A stretch of DNA of 64,000 bases from positions 1-64,000 of the forward strand of contig CAZUJL010000009.1 in NCBI GenBank assembly GCA_964620045.1, given 5' to 3'. A program made the translations under genes and the position numbers. Below the pieces are notes generated by a model. That model saw only the letters and a program-made list of their open reading frames with translations, searched no databases and was not told the DNA's origin. Positions 18,101 through 24,820 of this stretch are shown here, one piece after another. Each line of letters opens with the position of its first letter. Positions within the stretch are counted from its first letter, which is position 1. Origin of the DNA: VFKU01 sp964620045. GTDB lineage: Bacteria > Hydrogenedentota > Hydrogenedentia > Hydrogenedentales > GCA-2746185.

Positions 18101-19566
18101 GCGCGCGTCGCCTCGAGGATGTGGCGCGCGGTCTCGCGATCATCGAAATGAATCTTTTCCTTGCCGATGATCTGGTAGTCCTCGTGCCCCTTGCCGGCGA
18201 TCATCACAAGGTCGCCCGGGCGTGCCATGTCGATGGCGCGCTGGATGGCTTCGCGCCGATCGGCAATCACGAGATAGCTGTCGCCTTTTTTCTTGCCCGA
18301 GCGCTGCAGGCCGATCTCAACATCGAGCAAAATGCGCTCAGGCTGCTCCGTGCGCGGATTGTCCGAGGTCAGAATCGCAAAGTCGCCGAGTTCCGCGGCG
18401 GTGGCGCCCATTTTCGGGCGCTTGGTTTTGTCCCGATCGCCGCCGCATCCGAATAGAACAATCAGACGGCCGCCGCAAATCTCGCGCGCGGCATGCAACA
18501 CATTGCGCAGACCATCTTCGGTGTGCGCGTAATCCACAATGACCTGAAAGTCCTGCCCTACGTCGACATGCTCAAAACGTCCCGGCACAGAGGCCAGCGA
18601 CTCGACCCCTTCGGCGATCGTCGATATCGGAATGCCGATTCCGCCACAGGCCGTGATCGCGGCGAGCGCGTTGGCCACGTTGTGCTTGCCGAGCAGGTGC
18701 ATCGAAATTTCGGCGCGGCCCCACGGCGATTCGACGGTGAAGATCGTGCGGCGTGCGTCCATGCGGATATTCTCCGCGCGCACGTCGCCGCGCCGGCCGT
18801 AGGTATGGCACGGCACTTTCGATGCCGCCACGAATCGCTTGCCCGCCGGATCGTCCAGATTCGCCACCGTGCATTTGCCGGGACCCTGGATGCGTTCGAA
18901 GAGTTTCAACTTCTGCTGGAGGTAGTCCTCCATGTCCTTGTGGTAGTCGAGGTGGTCCTGCGTGAGATTCGTGAACACGCCGACGGAAAACTCAATACCC
19001 GCGACGCGCTCCTGTTCGAGCGAATGCGAGCTGGCTTCCATTACGACATGCGTGCAACGTTCCCGCTGCGCGAGGCCGAACATATACGCGAGGTCTTCGG
19101 CGAAGGGTGTTGTGTGCTCCGCGCCGATCGTGAGTTCGCCGATGCAGTAACCCAGCGTGCCGAAATGCGCGACGCGTTTGCCCGCCTGCGTGAGGATCCG
19201 GCTGGTCAAATATACGGTGCTGGATTTTCCGTTGGTGCCGGTCACGCCGATGACGGTCATCTTGCGCGAAGGATCGCCGTTAAAGTGGTGCGCCAACAGG
19301 CCGAGCGCGCGGCGCGCATGCGGCACGCGGATATAGGGCACGCCCGCGAGCGTATCGATGCCGTCGCGCTCGCCCATGATGGCCAGCGCGCCCTTGGCCG
19401 CGGCCTGGTGCGCGAAGTCGTGGCCGTCGGACTGCACACCGCGCAGCGCAATAAATAAGGTGCCGAGGTTTACCTTGCGAGAGTCGGACGTCACCGCGCC
19501 GAACACGAGCCCCGGCCGCACAGGCACGCCCAATAACGAACCAATCTCATTCGAACCCAGCGTCAT
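18097..19566 (-). CDS. murE: UDP-MurNAc-L-Ala-D-Glu:meso-diaminopimelate ligase
   Basis: 489 aa. Conserved segments are TSDSRKVNLGTLFIAL, GVTGTNGKSSTVYL, EASSHSLEQERV, LTQDHLDYH and VDYAHTEDGL. The substrate motif reads DNPR (in TSDNPRTEQPERIL), which predicts meso-diaminopimelate rather than lysine. The frame is open upstream into ftsI, but the ATG at 19566 forms an ATGA overlap with the ftsI stop and gives the standard N-terminus. Confidence 0.96.
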   Translation of the reverse strand: MTLGSNEIGSLLGVPVRPGLVFGAVTSDSRKVNLGTLFIALRGVQSDGHDFAHQAAAKGALAIMGERDGIDTLAGVPYIRVPHARRALGLLAHHFNGDPSRKMTVIGVTGTNGKSSTVYLTSRILTQAGKRVAHFGTLGYCIGELTIGAEHTTPFAEDLAYMFGLAQRERCTHVVMEASSHSLEQERVAGIEFSVGVFTNLTQDHLDYHKDMEDYLQQKLKLFERIQGPGKCTVANLDDPAGKRFVAASKVPCHTYGRRGDVRAENIRMDARRTIFTVESPWGRAEISMHLLGKHNVANALAAITACGGIGIPISTIAEGVESLASVPGRFEHVDVGQDFQVIVDYAHTEDGLRNVLHAAREICGGRLIVLFGCGGDRDKTKRPKMGATAAELGDFAILTSDNPRTEQPERILLDVEIGLQRSGKKKGDSYLVIADRREAIQRAIDMARPGDLVMIAGKGHEDYQIIGKEKIHFDDRETARHILEATRA

Positions 19567-21674
19567 CGGCCGACCCCCGTCGCGAAAATCAGGATGCACT
19601 GCCGCACGTCTTGCAGCGGCGTCCCCGCCGGTGGATCTTGCCTGATCACGCGCCCCGCCCCCTGCGGGTCCCACGCAATGCCCAGCGAAACGGCCAATTC
19701 CTTGGCGTCCCGTTTCGACATGCCCACAAAACTCGGCAGGCGGGGTCCCGTGTAGGTGTCATCCTTACCGGCCTTGAGAAGTTCCAGGCCGTCGAGCCGC
19801 ACGCCCTCTTCTTCCGGCTCGAACGCGGCGAGTTGCACGCGGTCAACCACTTCGGGCTTGGGCGCGATGCTTTTTGGAATCTGCGCGGGGTCCATCGGAT
19901 CGGGCGGCACGTTGAGCCGAATGAGGGCCTCGCGCACAACGCGCTGGAACACCGGCCCGCAGACGTAGCCACCGAAGTGCATGCGTTGCATCGGCTCCTG
20001 TACCACGATAACGCACGTGACCTTCGGATCATTCACGGGCGCAAAGCCGGCGAAGACGGCCGTATAGCGATCGGCGTAGTATCCCCCGCCGCCCGGCATC
20101 GCGATCTGGGCCGTGCCGGTCTTGCCGCCGACGCGGTATTCCGGAATCGCGGCATAGGTGCCCGTGCCTTCCTTGTTCACGATGACTTCGTAGCAGAGTT
20201 CGCGCATCGTCTGCGAGGTTTTTTCGGAGATGATGCGTTCAGAATCCTTGGCTTCGTGTTTCCAGCGCAGGGCGCCTTCCTTCGAGCGCACTTCTTCAAC
20301 GAGATAGGGCTCGACGCGCACCCCGCCGTTCGCGACGACGCTGAACCCGCGCGCGAGCTGTGTCAGCGTGACGGAGATTTCCTGACCCATCGGCAGCGAG
20401 CCCATGGTGAGGCGCGACCAGCGGGCGCGCGGCGACAGAATGCCCTTCTCTTCGCCCGGCAGGCCGAGGCTGGTCGGTTCGGCAAAGCCGAAGCGGTGGA
20501 TCCAGGATTCGAGGCGTTCCGGGCCGATCAGCGCGGCGACTTTGATCATCGCGATGTTGCTGGAGGCCGCGAAACAGGTGGAGAACGGCTCGACGTGCAT
20601 CGGGTGCGTGTCGCGGATGGAGTGGCCGTAGGGATTGAAGCGACCGCCCATGCAATCGATGGGATCGTCCGGCTCGACGAGGCCGAGTTCGAGCGCGGCC
20701 GAGGCGGTCACGATCTTGAAAGCCGAGCCCGGCTCGAACATGTCGATAATCGCGCCGTTGCGGCGGAGTTCCGGCTTCGTTTTGTTGTAATCATTCGGAT
20801 CGAAGGCCGGACGCGTAGCCATCGCGAGCACGGCGCCCGTCTTCGGATCGAGAATGATGCCCATCGCGCGCGTGGCGTTGTTGTCGGCGATCGCGCGATC
20901 GAGTTCTTTTTCGAGGCTGAACTGAATTGCGGAGTCAATCGTCAGGTAAACGTCATCGCCGCCGCTGGGCGGTTCGAACTCGAGCGTGCGGAAGCCCATC
21001 ATGTTCTGCTGGCGGTCGGTGCGCGACACGCGGCGACCGGCCTTGCTCTGCAAATACGTGTTGAAGCGCGACTCGAGGCCTTCGCTGCCGACGTTCTCGC
21101 GATTCGCAAAGCCGATGATGTGCGCGGCGAGTTCGCCTTCGGGGTACGACCGCATCGGCTCGTGCTCGATCGAAAGCGCGGAACGTGTCGGCGCCTGCGT
21201 AATGTCGCCCAGCCGCGCGAATTCTTCGCCCGTCATCCGGCGCTTGAGCCACACGAACTGCATCAGGTTGCCCTGCTTGTCGCGGCGGGTCAGCTTGCTC
21301 TGGATCGACCCGGCATCTTCGCCCAGGCGCGGCGCAAGCCAGGTGGCCAGCGCAGCGGGGTCTTTCACCTTGCTCGGGTTGGCGCTGAGCGAGGGAACGT
21401 CTTTGTTCGTCGCGAGCACGCGGCCGTTCGTGTCGAAAATTTCGCCGCGCGGCCGAGGAATGGCGACGGACGCGATGTGATACAGCTCTTCTTCGTTGAA
21501 CCGCAGATCAGGATCGGTTTGAAACATGACGAGACGCGCTGCAACGGCCGTGAACGGCAACACGAACAAGAACATCAACACGCGAATGCGGATGCGCTGA
21601 GTTTTGCCGGGGCCATCGGCCACAACCGGCTCTTTCTGATGAATGCGCTTGCTCGCGGCGGGGGTGCGCTTCAC
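19563..21674 (-). CDS. ftsI: Class B penicillin-binding protein (septal transpeptidase) with PASTA domain
   Basis: 703 aa. A membrane anchor at about residues 29-48 precedes a dimerisation region and the transpeptidase domain: nucleophile Ser317 in GSAFK, SSN in AASSNIAMIK, and K518 in GGKTGTAQ. At about 640-700 a PASTA-like domain is present (LPSFVGMSKRDAKELAVSLG), as in SpoVD and some PBP2 proteins and unlike E. coli FtsI. It should crosslink septal peptidoglycan together with FtsW. Coupled to ftsL upstream by a 4-bp overlap and to murE downstream. Confidence 0.95.
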   Translation of the reverse strand: MKRTPAASKRIHQKEPVVADGPGKTQRIRIRVLMFLFVLPFTAVAARLVMFQTDPDLRFNEEELYHIASVAIPRPRGEIFDTNGRVLATNKDVPSLSANPSKVKDPAALATWLAPRLGEDAGSIQSKLTRRDKQGNLMQFVWLKRRMTGEEFARLGDITQAPTRSALSIEHEPMRSYPEGELAAHIIGFANRENVGSEGLESRFNTYLQSKAGRRVSRTDRQQNMMGFRTLEFEPPSGGDDVYLTIDSAIQFSLEKELDRAIADNNATRAMGIILDPKTGAVLAMATRPAFDPNDYNKTKPELRRNGAIIDMFEPGSAFKIVTASAALELGLVEPDDPIDCMGGRFNPYGHSIRDTHPMHVEPFSTCFAASSNIAMIKVAALIGPERLESWIHRFGFAEPTSLGLPGEEKGILSPRARWSRLTMGSLPMGQEISVTLTQLARGFSVVANGGVRVEPYLVEEVRSKEGALRWKHEAKDSERIISEKTSQTMRELCYEVIVNKEGTGTYAAIPEYRVGGKTGTAQIAMPGGGGYYADRYTAVFAGFAPVNDPKVTCVIVVQEPMQRMHFGGYVCGPVFQRVVREALIRLNVPPDPMDPAQIPKSIAPKPEVVDRVQLAAFEPEEEGVRLDGLELLKAGKDDTYTGPRLPSFVGMSKRDAKELAVSLGIAWDPQGAGRVIRQDPPAGTPLQDVRQCILIFATGVGR

Positions 21675-22141
21675 AGGTTCCCCTCCGATGTGGCCGCGAC
21701 CGGCGCGGGCGTCTGCGCGAGCGCGGTGGCGGGCGTTTCGGCGGGCGCGGCCGGCGCATCGAGAATCAACACGACGCTGCGGGTCGGGCGCGTTTCTTTT
21801 TTAATGGGTTGTGACGCCTTCGCGAAGGTTTTGAAGTCTTCGGCGGTCGGCTGCAGCACGGTCACCTGGCCGGGCTTCGGCTCGATGAGTGCGTGTTGCG
21901 GCGCGGCCTCGCTGATGCGTTCCATGCGGCCGAGACGGAAACGTTCGCCGCGCAGGCTCGCAATGCGATCCTTCACGCGGTCGATCTCGGAGGCCAACTC
22001 AATCGCGCGGTATTCGTTGTGCAGGCGCTGCGCGTGCAACCAGGTGAACACGAAGAAGGTCGCGCCGGCCAGGATTACAAACGGCAGCGCACGCCACCAG
22101 CCGCGGAGCGAGACCCGCCGGCGACGCCGTCCTTTTCGCAT
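21671..22141 (-). CDS. ftsL: FtsL-like division protein
   Basis: 156 aa bitopic membrane protein: basic N-terminus (MRKGRRRRRVSLRGWW), one transmembrane helix (about 20-36), then a coiled-coil-prone segment ELASEIDRVKDRIASLRGER. A Pro/Ala-rich tail follows that is longer than in most FtsL proteins. Sequence conservation in this family is poor; the call rests on topology and on its position between rsmH and ftsI. FtsL helps activate FtsW-FtsI at the septum. Confidence 0.75.
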   Translation of the reverse strand: MRKGRRRRRVSLRGWWRALPFVILAGATFFVFTWLHAQRLHNEYRAIELASEIDRVKDRIASLRGERFRLGRMERISEAAPQHALIEPKPGQVTVLQPTAEDFKTFAKASQPIKKETRPTRSVVLILDAPAAPAETPATALAQTPAPVAATSEGNL

Positions 22142-22150
22142 GCTCCCCCC

Positions 22151-23074
22151 TTACAGTTTTTCGGCCGCACGCAACCGCGCGCTGTGCGCCCGCGGATTGG
22201 TGCGAATCTCCTGCGCCGACGGCGTCACGGACTGCTTCGTGAGCAGGCGCAATTTCGGCGGAACGGTGCCCTTCACGCGCCCGTCGGCGTGCATCAACCG
22301 GATCGGGCGCGACATGTCGCGTAGTTGGTTTTTCGCAATCCGGTCTTCGCCGGAATGAAACGTGATGCAAACAAGGCGGCCGCCCTGGCCGAGCAACTCG
22401 ACGGCGGCTTCGATGCCTTTCGTCAATGAGTCCAATTCGCCGTTCACCGCAATGCGAATCGCCTGAAAAATTTGGCGTGTTTCATCCGGCACTTTGCCGC
22501 CGGTGTGACACGCTTCGACGAGAACCGTGACCAAATCTTGCGTCGTTTGGATGGGATGTTTCTCGCGTTGCTCGATCATTGCCCGCGCCAGCCTCCGCGC
22601 CCGCGGTACGTCGCCGTACACGCGCAATACCCGCTCCAGCTCTTCCTCGTCCACAGCCGCGAGGTAGTCGGCCGCCGTGCGGCCTTGTGTCGGGTCCATC
22701 CGCATGTCGAGCGGACCCTCCTGCTGAAACGTAAACCCCCGCCGGGGATCGTCGAGCTGCATGCTCGACAGGCCGGCGTCAATCAGAACACCGTCCACCT
22801 TCTCGATACCCAGCGTAACCGCAATAGAAGCCAGGTCACCGTAGTTCCCTTGCACGACGGTCGCCCGTGCGTGCCCCCTGAGTTTTCCGAGCGCGAGTGT
22901 TACCGCCTCTGGATCTCGATCGATCGCGATCAGGCGTCCCCCCGGACCCAACCGTCCCGCGATCAGCGTCGAGTGCCCCCCGGCACCCGCCGTACAATCG
23001 ACGTACACTCCGTCTTCGCGCACCGCGAGGTAGTCGAGCGCCTCGGCGGCGAGAACGGAAACATGCGGCGACAC
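22151..23074 (-). CDS. rsmH: 16S rRNA (cytosine1402-N4)-methyltransferase
   Basis: 307 aa SAM-dependent methyltransferase (MraW). Visible: VYVDCTAGAGGHS (SAM motif I), DGVLIDAGLSSMQLDDPRRG, TAADYL, RIAVNGELDSL and RLVCITFHSGEDRIAKNQ. GTG at 23074 shares a base with the upstream STAS stop (TAGTG) and gives the expected short N-terminus (SPHVSVLAAEAL). The upstream GTG at 23092 is less likely. It sits in the canonical place after mraZ, apart from the intervening STAS gene. Confidence 0.95.
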   Translation of the reverse strand: MSPHVSVLAAEALDYLAVREDGVYVDCTAGAGGHSTLIAGRLGPGGRLIAIDRDPEAVTLALGKLRGHARATVVQGNYGDLASIAVTLGIEKVDGVLIDAGLSSMQLDDPRRGFTFQQEGPLDMRMDPTQGRTAADYLAAVDEEELERVLRVYGDVPRARRLARAMIEQREKHPIQTTQDLVTVLVEACHTGGKVPDETRQIFQAIRIAVNGELDSLTKGIEAAVELLGQGGRLVCITFHSGEDRIAKNQLRDMSRPIRLMHADGRVKGTVPPKLRLLTKQSVTPSAQEIRTNPRAHSARLRAAEKL

Positions 23075-23421
23075 TAGGCCGCCTTCTGGCACTCCCGGAT
23101 CGCGTCCGCCTCGGTGTCGTAAACATCGAACAGCGAGGTGACCCCGGTCATCCGGAACAGGCGCTGGGTGTAGACGTTCAAGCCGACGAGCTTCATGTCG
23201 CCGTTGTACGTCCGGAACTGACGGAGCCGCTCCACGAGCACGCCCACGCCCATGTAGCTGATGAACTTCATCCCCGACAAGTTCACGACCACCGTGTACC
23301 CGTTGTCGCGCAGGCAGTTCACCAAAGTCATGCGCAACTGACGCACGCCGTCTTCATCCACGTCCCCCTCGACGCGAACGATCGTGACGCCCCCTCGACG
23401 CAGGGTCTCTATGCTGATCAT
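23074..23421 (-). CDS. STAS-domain protein (anti-sigma-factor antagonist-like)
   Basis: 115 aa, a single STAS domain. It opens ETLRRGGVTIVRVEGDVDED and has the core NLSGMKFISYMGVGVLVERL and GDMKLVGLNVYTQRLFRMTG. In SpoIIAA-type proteins the loop at the helix start carries the phosphorylated Ser in a DSSG-like motif; here it reads ISYMG, so the usual Ser position seems to be Tyr or shifted. ATG at 23421 is preceded by an AGGAGGAAGG ribosome site and, further upstream, by a hairpin. Being between mraZ and rsmH suggests co-regulation with division. The partner kinase or sigma factor is not in this window. Confidence 0.85.
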   Translation of the reverse strand: MISIETLRRGGVTIVRVEGDVDEDGVRQLRMTLVNCLRDNGYTVVVNLSGMKFISYMGVGVLVERLRQFRTYNGDMKLVGLNVYTQRLFRMTGVTSLFDVYDTEADAIRECQKAA

Positions 23422-23436
23422 GCCCTTCCTCCTCCT

Positions 23437-23452
23437 CGGACCCCCAGGTCCG
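23437..23452 (-). promoter_or_regulatory. Hairpin in the mraZ-STAS intergenic leader
   Basis: CGGACC (23437-23442) and GGTCCG (23447-23452) form a 6-bp stem with a 4-nt loop directly upstream of the STAS ribosome site. The mraZ-STAS gap is 105 bp, the widest in the cluster, so a segmental-expression or processing site is plausible. No T-tract is present. Confidence 0.35.
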
Positions 23453-23526
23453 TGTCCCCAAATCCCCGGTCTTGCCTTACCTTGCCTTGCTGTCCCACAC
23501 CGGCGATGCAAAAGACGCGCGTTGCG

Positions 23527-23994
23527 TTAATTCCGGTCTGCCGACTCCCCCGAGCCGGCAGGCCTGAACAACTCGCGTCCCATTTCCTTGTACTGAGATT
23601 CCATGGCCTTCTGGTACTTCTTCCAGCCGTCGCGCGACCACAGTTCGAGGTGGTCGTCGCACCCGACGATGACGGCTTCCTTGCTGAGGCCCGCGTGATC
23701 CTGGAGGTGCTGGGCGACGGGAATCCGGCCCTGGCCGTCCGGCCGCACTTCGGAAACGCTGCCGAAGAACATGCGGCGGAAATCGACCGCGCGGGAGTCC
23801 ATCGTCGAATAGCGGGAGGATTCGTTCCGAATCACGTCCCAGCGTTCCTTCGGGAAGATAAACAGGGAGCCGTCGAACCCGCGGGTCATAAACCACACGG
23901 CATGCGACATGACTTCGGCCGTCTTCCGGAACGGAGCGGACATGGTGACCCGACCTTTGTCGTCCAAAGTTGTCGGATACTCGCCGAAGTACAC
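23527..23994 (-). CDS. mraZ: MraZ transcriptional regulator
   Basis: 155 aa with two SpoVT/AbrB-like halves. The N-terminal YFGEYPTTLDDKGRVTMSAP and the second FFGSVSEVRPDGQGRIPVAQ both end in the DxxGR signature of MraZ. MraZ binds GTGG-type repeats ahead of its own operon and usually represses the division/cell-wall cluster. GTG at 23994 (GGGAG 7 nt upstream, family-typical N-terminus) is preferred to the GTG at 24015, which falls inside the putative operator. Confidence 0.95.
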   Translation of the reverse strand: MYFGEYPTTLDDKGRVTMSAPFRKTAEVMSHAVWFMTRGFDGSLFIFPKERWDVIRNESSRYSTMDSRAVDFRRMFFGSVSEVRPDGQGRIPVAQHLQDHAGLSKEAVIVGCDDHLELWSRDGWKKYQKAMESQYKEMGRELFRPAGSGESADRN

Positions 23995-24010
23995 GGTAAA
24001 ACTCCCGTAA

Positions 24011-24046
24011 CCCACTTTCTACCACGAATCACGCCAAATCTACCAC
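24011..24046 (-). promoter_or_regulatory. MraZ-box repeats upstream of mraZ
   Basis: On the minus strand GTGG-type pentamers occur at 24042-24046 (GTGGT), 24021-24025 (GTGGT) and 24011-24015 (GTGGG). The last two are 10 bp apart, the helical-turn spacing known for MraZ operators. A degenerate GGCGT at 24031-24035 falls on the same 10-bp phase. They overlap the -10 region and the expected start of transcription, as expected for autorepression. Confidence 0.7.
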
Positions 24047-24065
24047 TCAATGGGGCGTTTGTCAA
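24037..24065 (-). promoter_or_regulatory. Promoter of the mraZ cell-wall cluster
   Basis: Minus-strand TTGACA (24060-24065, perfect -35) with a 17-bp spacer to TAGATT (24037-24042, 4 of 6). Transcription would begin near 24030, about 36 nt before the chosen mraZ start, and read through at least twelve genes to the macrodomain gene. Confidence 0.7.
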
Positions 24066-24102
24066 CGTTTTTCTTGGCGGGTCTTTTCGGGAGTCTCTAA
24101 AT

Positions 24103-24161
24103 TAGCTCCATTTTAGAGCTATTTTGTGCAATTAGTAGTTCGAAGTCGAAAATAATGCACA
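24103..24161 (-). terminator. Tandem hairpins after the FHA-Clp operon
   Basis: TGTGCA/TGCACA arms (24125-24130, 24156-24161) with an inner TTCGA/TCGAA pairing, followed in the minus direction by TAGCTC/GAGCTA (24103-24108, 24116-24121). They lie between the FHA stop and the mraZ promoter in an AT-rich stretch. Runs of T after the stems are short, so termination is plausible rather than certain. Confidence 0.35.
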
Positions 24162-24171
24162 ATTAGCTGTG

Positions 24172-24186
24172 GTGGTAGTAAGTGGG
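24172..24186 (+). promoter_or_regulatory. Inverted, distal copy of the MraZ-box pair
   Basis: Plus-strand GTGGTAGTAAGTGGG differs by one base from the minus-strand GTGGTAGAAAGTGGG formed by the two proximal MraZ boxes (24011-24025). It lies about 150 bp upstream of them in opposite orientation, in a region with no plus-strand gene. It may be an auxiliary MraZ site, or chance. Confidence 0.35.
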
Positions 24187-24247
24187 GAAAATAGCAAAAA
24201 TTCGACCCGAATTTCAACCGAAATCGTGCTTCGGAGAGGAAAATCGA

Positions 24248-24820
24248 CTAAAAAAGGCCCAGTGCCTGGGCCCGGATGCCGACGGAATTCCCCCACTCGC
24301 GCACCGCAGGAATAGTGGCATAGGCGATCAGGAAGGCGATGGCGGCTGCGACTAGCCAGTGACGTCGGGCGAAACCCAACACATTGCCAATGAATCGGCC
24401 AATCGCGCTGCTCGCGCGGGTAATGAATCTGATGGACTGCCGCGCAGCCCAGAGCCAGTCGCTTTGTCGGCGGAGGCCGCGGCTGCGGCCGGCGAGACCT
24501 TCGGCGCCGCAGGTGAGCACGAGGTCCGTGCCGCCGACACGGAGGACGTCGCCGTGTTTGGCAACCTGCGAGCGAATCGCGCCCACGGCGCGGCCGTTGA
24601 TATACAGCCGCGCGCCGTTCGCGCTGCGGAAGCGATAGCCTTCGGAAATCACCTCGGCGCGCGCGTGTACCTCGCGCACGAGCTGATCGAGGCGGATGTT
24701 CACGGCGCAGTTGCCTTCGGCGCCGATCGCGAAGCCGCGGTGCGTGAGCGCGAACTCGGTGCCGTCTTCGGGACCGTTGATGACGGTGAGCGTGTCGTGA
24801 TGCTGCGCGACGGGGCTCAT
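24248..24820 (-). CDS. FHA-domain membrane-anchored protein
   Basis: 190 aa. The FHA fold spans about residues 10-110: TLTVINGPEDGTEFAL, GFAIGAEGNCAVNI, ARAEVISEGYRFRSANG, LYINGRAVG and GDVLRVGGTDLVL. A basic linker and a hydrophobic segment (about 158-175, HWLVAAAIAFLIAYATIP) follow. The usual GR..S..I phosphothreonine pocket is only partly conserved (IGAEGNCAVNI), so phosphopeptide binding is uncertain. Its start overlaps the stop of the Clp-type ATPase gene upstream (ATGA), so the two proteins are made together and may work together. Confidence 0.8.
   Translation of the reverse strand: MSPVAQHHDTLTVINGPEDGTEFALTHRGFAIGAEGNCAVNIRLDQLVREVHARAEVISEGYRFRSANGARLYINGRAVGAIRSQVAKHGDVLRVGGTDLVLTCGAEGLAGRSRGLRRQSDWLWAARQSIRFITRASSAIGRFIGNVLGFARRHWLVAAAIAFLIAYATIPAVREWGNSVGIRAQALGLF

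Noticed and set aside
19611..22358. 915-aa plus-strand open frame opposite ftsI, ftsL and rsmH
   Set aside because: Antisense shadow of GC-rich coding DNA; Arg/His/Ala-rich translation without domains, while the minus strand encodes clear families.
24001..24247. Small genes in the mraZ-FHA gap
   Set aside because: No start with a ribosome site; the sequence is better explained by promoter, operator and hairpins.
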